64,000 bases of DNA, from contig NZ_LOIC01000095.1 in the NCBI RefSeq assembly GCF_001684335.1, forward strand, positions 1-64,000, given 5' to 3'. Positions 60,243 through 64,000 of the stretch are shown here, piece after piece. Below the pieces are notes generated by a model. That model saw only the letters and a list, made by a program, of their open reading frames with translations, did not search any database and was not told where the DNA came from. How positions within the stretch are numbered: position 1 is the stretch's first letter; each line of letters starts with the position of its first letter. The stretch is from Photorhabdus namnaonensis. GTDB lineage: Bacteria; Pseudomonadota; Gammaproteobacteria; Enterobacterales; Enterobacteriaceae. Made by a program: the position numbers and the translations under genes.

Positions 60243-61613
60243 ATGCGTATTCATATTCTTGGTATCTGCGGCACTTTTATGGGGGGACTGGCTATTTTGG
60301 CACGTTCTCTTGGTCATGAAGTGGCTGGTTCTGATGCCAATGTTTATCCACCAATGAGTACCTTACTGGAAAAACATGGGATTAATCTGATTCAGGGATA
60401 TGACCCGGCACAGTTGGATTCTGCGCCAGATATGGTCATCATCGGTAATATTATGAGCCGTGGGAATCCTTGTGTAGAAGCTGTGCTGGAGCGTGGGCTC
60501 CCTTATACTTCTGGTCCACAATGGCTGCATGATTATGTTTTGCCAGAACGTTGGGTATTGGCGGTTGCAGGGACGCATGGCAAAACAACAACTGCGGGTA
60601 TGTTAGCCTGGATTTTGGAAGCTTGTGGTTATAAACCAGGTTTCTTAATTGGTGGTGTTCCGGGGAATTTTGAAACATCAGCTCAGATCGGGGAAAGCCC
60701 GTTTTTCGTAATAGAAGCTGATGAATATGACAGTGCTTTTTTTGATAAACGATCTAAGTTTGTGCATTACAGCCCACGTACGCTGATCATGAATAACCTG
60801 GAATTCGATCATGGCGATATTTTTGGCGATCTGGCGGCTATTCAGAGACAGTTCCATCATCTTGTCAGGGTTGTGCCGAGTAGTGGTAAGATCCTTGTCC
60901 CGGATAACGATATTAACCTGAAACAGGTTTTGTCTATGGGCTGTTGGAGTGAATTGGAGCTAGTGGGTGAAACCGGTAACTGGCAGGCAAAAAAGATCAG
61001 CACAGACAGCCGTAATTATCAGGTATTTTATGATGGTAAAGTTGTTGGAGAAGTGAACTGGTCGCTGGTGGGTGAACATAATATGCGCAACGGGCTGATT
61101 GCAATTGCCGCTGCACATCATGTTGGTGTCCAGCTAGCAGATGCCTGTTGTGCTTTAAATGAATTTATTAATGCTCGCCGCCGCCTTGAGCTACGTGGTG
61201 AGGAGAATGGCATCACTGTTTATGATGATTTTGCACATCACCCAACAGCAATGCTGGCAACTTTAGAAGCTCTGCGTAGTAAGGTTGGTGGAACTGCGCG
61301 TATTATCACTGTGTTGGAACCGCGTTCTAATACCATGAGAATGGGCATCAGTAAGAATGAGATCGCGCCGGCATTAGGACGTGCTGACGAAGTGTTCTTA
61401 TTTCAGCCAGCTAATATTAAATGGCATGTATCAGAAATTGCAGATCGCTGTGTTCAGCCTGCTTACTGGAGTGCCGATATCGATTCACTGGTCAATATGA
61501 TTGTTGATAAGGCACAACAGGGTGATCATATTTTGGTTATGAGTAATGGTGGATTTGGTGATATTCATAAAAAATTGCTATTTGCACTGAATAAAAAAGC
61601 TGATCGATTCTGA
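60243..61613 (+). CDS. mpl: Mpl, murein tripeptide ligase
   Basis: Recycles cell-wall tripeptide by joining L-Ala-D-Glu-mDAP to UDP-MurNAc. The 456-residue Mur-ligase-fold product has GICGTFMGGLA, the P-loop VAGTHGKTTTAGML, EADEYDSAFFDKRSKF, NNLEFDHGDIF and YDDFAHHPTA. The start at 60243 (MRIHILGICG) fits the family. Confidence 0.97.
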   Translation: MRIHILGICGTFMGGLAILARSLGHEVAGSDANVYPPMSTLLEKHGINLIQGYDPAQLDSAPDMVIIGNIMSRGNPCVEAVLERGLPYTSGPQWLHDYVLPERWVLAVAGTHGKTTTAGMLAWILEACGYKPGFLIGGVPGNFETSAQIGESPFFVIEADEYDSAFFDKRSKFVHYSPRTLIMNNLEFDHGDIFGDLAAIQRQFHHLVRVVPSSGKILVPDNDINLKQVLSMGCWSELELVGETGNWQAKKISTDSRNYQVFYDGKVVGEVNWSLVGEHNMRNGLIAIAAAHHVGVQLADACCALNEFINARRRLELRGEENGITVYDDFAHHPTAMLATLEALRSKVGGTARIITVLEPRSNTMRMGISKNEIAPALGRADEVFLFQPANIKWHVSEIADRCVQPAYWSADIDSLVNMIVDKAQQGDHILVMSNGGFGDIHKKLLFALNKKADRF

Positions 61614-61630
61614 AAATAACCGTGGGAAAA

Positions 61631-61657
61631 TGAATCGCGCCATTGTTGGCGCGTTCA
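61631..61657. terminator. Hairpin between convergent mpl and argR
   Basis: TGAA(T)CGCGCC and GGCGCGTTCA pair with one bulged T and a 6-nt loop, between the two stops; short T-runs either side. Confidence 0.65.
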
Positions 61658-61658
61658 T

Positions 61659-62585
<927 letters not shown>

Positions 62586-63524
62586 ATGAAAGTTGCAGTT
62601 CTCGGTGCAGCCGGTGGTATTGGTCAGGCTCTTGCTCTTCTACTAAAAACCCAGCTTCCTTCAGGTTCAGAACTCTCTTTATATGATATCGCTCCAGTGA
62701 CACCTGGGGTGGCTGTTGATCTGAGCCACATTCCAACGGAAGTGAAAATTAAAGGCTTTGCCGGTGAAGATGCCACTCCTGCGTTAGAGGGAGCAGATGT
62801 TGTATTGATTTCTGCGGGTGTTGCCCGTAAACCTGGCATGGATCGTTCAGATCTGTTTAATGTTAACGCGGGTATCGTTCGTAACCTGGTAGAGCAAGTG
62901 GCTAAAACTTGTCCGAAAGCACTGATTGGGATTATTACTAACCCAGTCAACACAACTGTAGCTATTGCAGCCGAAGTGCTGAAAACAGCGGGTGTATATG
63001 ACAAAAACCGCCTGTTTGGCATCACAACTCTAGATGTTATTCGTTCTAATACTTTTGTTGCTGAATTGAAAGATAAAAAACCACAGAAAATCGAAGTGCC
63101 CGTCATTGGTGGTCATTCCGGTGTGACAATCTTACCTCTGTTGTCGCAGATCCCAGGTGTGAGCTTTACTGATGAAGAGTTGGTTGCTTTAACTAAACGT
63201 ATTCAAAATGCCGGTACTGAAGTGGTTGAAGCTAAAGCGGGTGGAGGATCTGCAACTCTGTCTATGGGGCAAGCTGCGGCTCGTTTGGGGCTCTCTTTGG
63301 TCCGCGGCTTACAAGGCGAAAGTGATGTTGTAGAGTGTGCTTATGTTGAAGGTGATGGCGAATATGCTCGCTTCTTCGCTCAGCCGGTTCGTTTGGGTAA
63401 AAATGGCGTAGAAGAGCGCTTGGACATTGGTCAGTTGAGTGATTTTGAGCAGAAAGCGCTGGAAGGCATGCTAGATGTATTGAGAAAAGATATAGAATTA
63501 GGCGAAAAATTTATTAATAACTAA
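62586..63524 (+). CDS. mdh: Malate dehydrogenase
   Basis: NAD-dependent TCA-cycle enzyme. The 312-residue product has [20 protein letters not shown] (NAD loop), [16 protein letters not shown] (active-site Arg loop), [14 protein letters not shown] and [13 protein letters not shown] (catalytic His). A good terminator follows. The argR-mdh pair is conserved in enterobacteria. Confidence 0.98.
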   Translation: MKVAVLGAAGGIGQALALLLKTQLPSGSELSLYDIAPVTPGVAVDLSHIPTEVKIKGFAGEDATPALEGADVVLISAGVARKPGMDRSDLFNVNAGIVRNLVEQVAKTCPKALIGIITNPVNTTVAIAAEVLKTAGVYDKNRLFGITTLDVIRSNTFVAELKDKKPQKIEVPVIGGHSGVTILPLLSQIPGVSFTDEELVALTKRIQNAGTEVVEAKAGGGSATLSMGQAAARLGLSLVRGLQGESDVVECAYVEGDGEYARFFAQPVRLGKNGVEERLDIGQLSDFEQKALEGMLDVLRKDIELGEKFINN

Positions 63525-63567
63525 TTTATATATTTTATAAGTAAAAAATATATATCTATGAAATAAT

Positions 63568-63602
63568 AAAACCGCTGGTATAGCGAATTACCGGCGGTTT
63601 TT
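63568..63602 (+). terminator. Terminator after mdh
   Basis: AAACCGCTGGTA pairs with TACCGGCGGTTT (one G-T pair) around an 8-nt loop and ends in a T-run; A-rich on the left, so bidirectional with the gene at 63626. Confidence 0.88.
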
Positions 63603-63625
63603 ATTCAACGAATATAATTCGTTAG

Positions 63626-63892
63626 CTAATTATTTATTTGTTCGCGTACTTTCCTTTCTAATAATTCTCCAGTATTTGGATCAAAATAACGACTTGGCCA
63701 AATTTCTGAAGGATGTATTTCCAGATAATTCGCAATTATCCATTCCCCCTTTGGCCACGGCCGAGACAGCGCATTGGCTAGGGTCGACGAGCTAAGCCCC
63801 GCTCTGCGTGATACTTCAGCTAAGGTTGTTCCCCGCTTGCGTAAAGCTGCAATTATATCGGCAGGATGCCAATCAGATTTCCTTGAAATCAT
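63626..63892 (-). CDS. Ner/Nlp (SfsB)-family DNA-binding regulator
   Basis: This 88-residue small helix-turn-helix protein is like phage Mu Ner and E. coli Nlp/SfsB: DWHPADIIAALRKRGTTLAEV, SRRAGLSSSTLANALSRPWP, EWIIANYLEIHPSEIWPSRY. The start at 63892 has AAAGGAT 7-8 nt upstream; an in-frame ATG at 63925 lacks one. Its target is not evident. Confidence 0.85.
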   Translation of the reverse strand: MISRKSDWHPADIIAALRKRGTTLAEVSRRAGLSSSTLANALSRPWPKGEWIIANYLEIHPSEIWPSRYFDPNTGELLERKVREQINN

Positions 63893-64000
63893 TTTTAATC
63901 CTTTTTTTATTAAATTTGATGCCATTAGTGGTATAAATAACAGGTACGCATGAGATTAATAACGAACTTAAACCTGTTATTGAGAAATAAAATAGCATTA

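Overview
The window is a chromosomal segment of an insect- or nematode-associated enterobacterium of the Morganellaceae, most likely Photorhabdus, with Xenorhabdus the main alternative. The basis is an enterobacterial gene backbone with E. coli-like order and proteins, moderately AT-rich DNA, two intact 127-bp ERIC elements, an orphan type VI secretion (T6SS) effector island, and AT-rich accessory blocks between housekeeping genes. No 16S or marker comparison could be run, so the genus is an inference.

Layout. (1) 1-7.8 kb is a minus-strand T6SS island: tssF, vgrG, a DUF4123 chaperone (TecT type), a small co-chaperone-like gene, a Tox-REase-5 nuclease effector, its immunity gene and a PAAR tip. 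This is followed by a second, decayed copy of the last part of the module that runs off the left edge. A further PAAR gene lies on the other strand. (2) 7.9-14.6 kb is backbone: mscM, psd and rsgA on the minus strand, then orn and three tRNA-Gly(GCC) genes. (3) 14.6-16.7 kb is a small accessory patch with a ParE/Phd-type toxin-antitoxin pair, a secreted FlhE-like protein and about 0.8 kb without recognisable genes. (4) 16.7-33.8 kb is a long conserved stretch: queG, tsaE-amiB-mutL-miaA-hfq-hflX-hflK-hflC, purA, nsrR-rnr-rlmB and rpsF-priB-rpsR-rplI.

(5) 33.8-43 kb, inserted between rplI and fklB, is the most interesting block. An AT-rich leader carries a lux-box-like palindrome. It precedes a tightly coupled operon for an SbnA/cysteine-synthase-like PLP enzyme, an argininosuccinate-synthase homologue that has lost its ATP-binding PP-loop, a guanidine-modifying (DDAH/amidinotransferase) homologue and a NodU/TobZ-type carbamoyltransferase. 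After an ERIC element come an MFS exporter and an ATP-grasp ligase, and then an opposing LuxR-type regulator gene. This looks like a small non-NRPS/PKS pathway for a modified amino acid or dipeptide with a guanidino, ureido or carbamoyl group. I do not recognise it as a described pathway. (6) 43.1-47 kb: fklB is followed by a second insertion, a porphobilinogen-synthase (HemB) homologue that has lost one Schiff-base lysine and its metal cysteines, with a DHA2-type MFS exporter.

(7) 47-64 kb is backbone again: cysQ, ytfJ, ytfK, ytfL, msrA, tamA-tamB-ytfP, ppa, a HigBA-like toxin-antitoxin pair beside a GNAT-toxin remnant, fbp, mpl, argR, mdh and a Ner/Nlp-like regulator.

The accessory genes sit at junctions of the conserved backbone (mscM side, tRNA-Gly/queG, rplI/fklB, fklB/cysQ, ppa/fbp). 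This is the pattern of repeated insertion at a few permissive sites. All family assignments are from reading the translated sequence by eye; no database search was possible.
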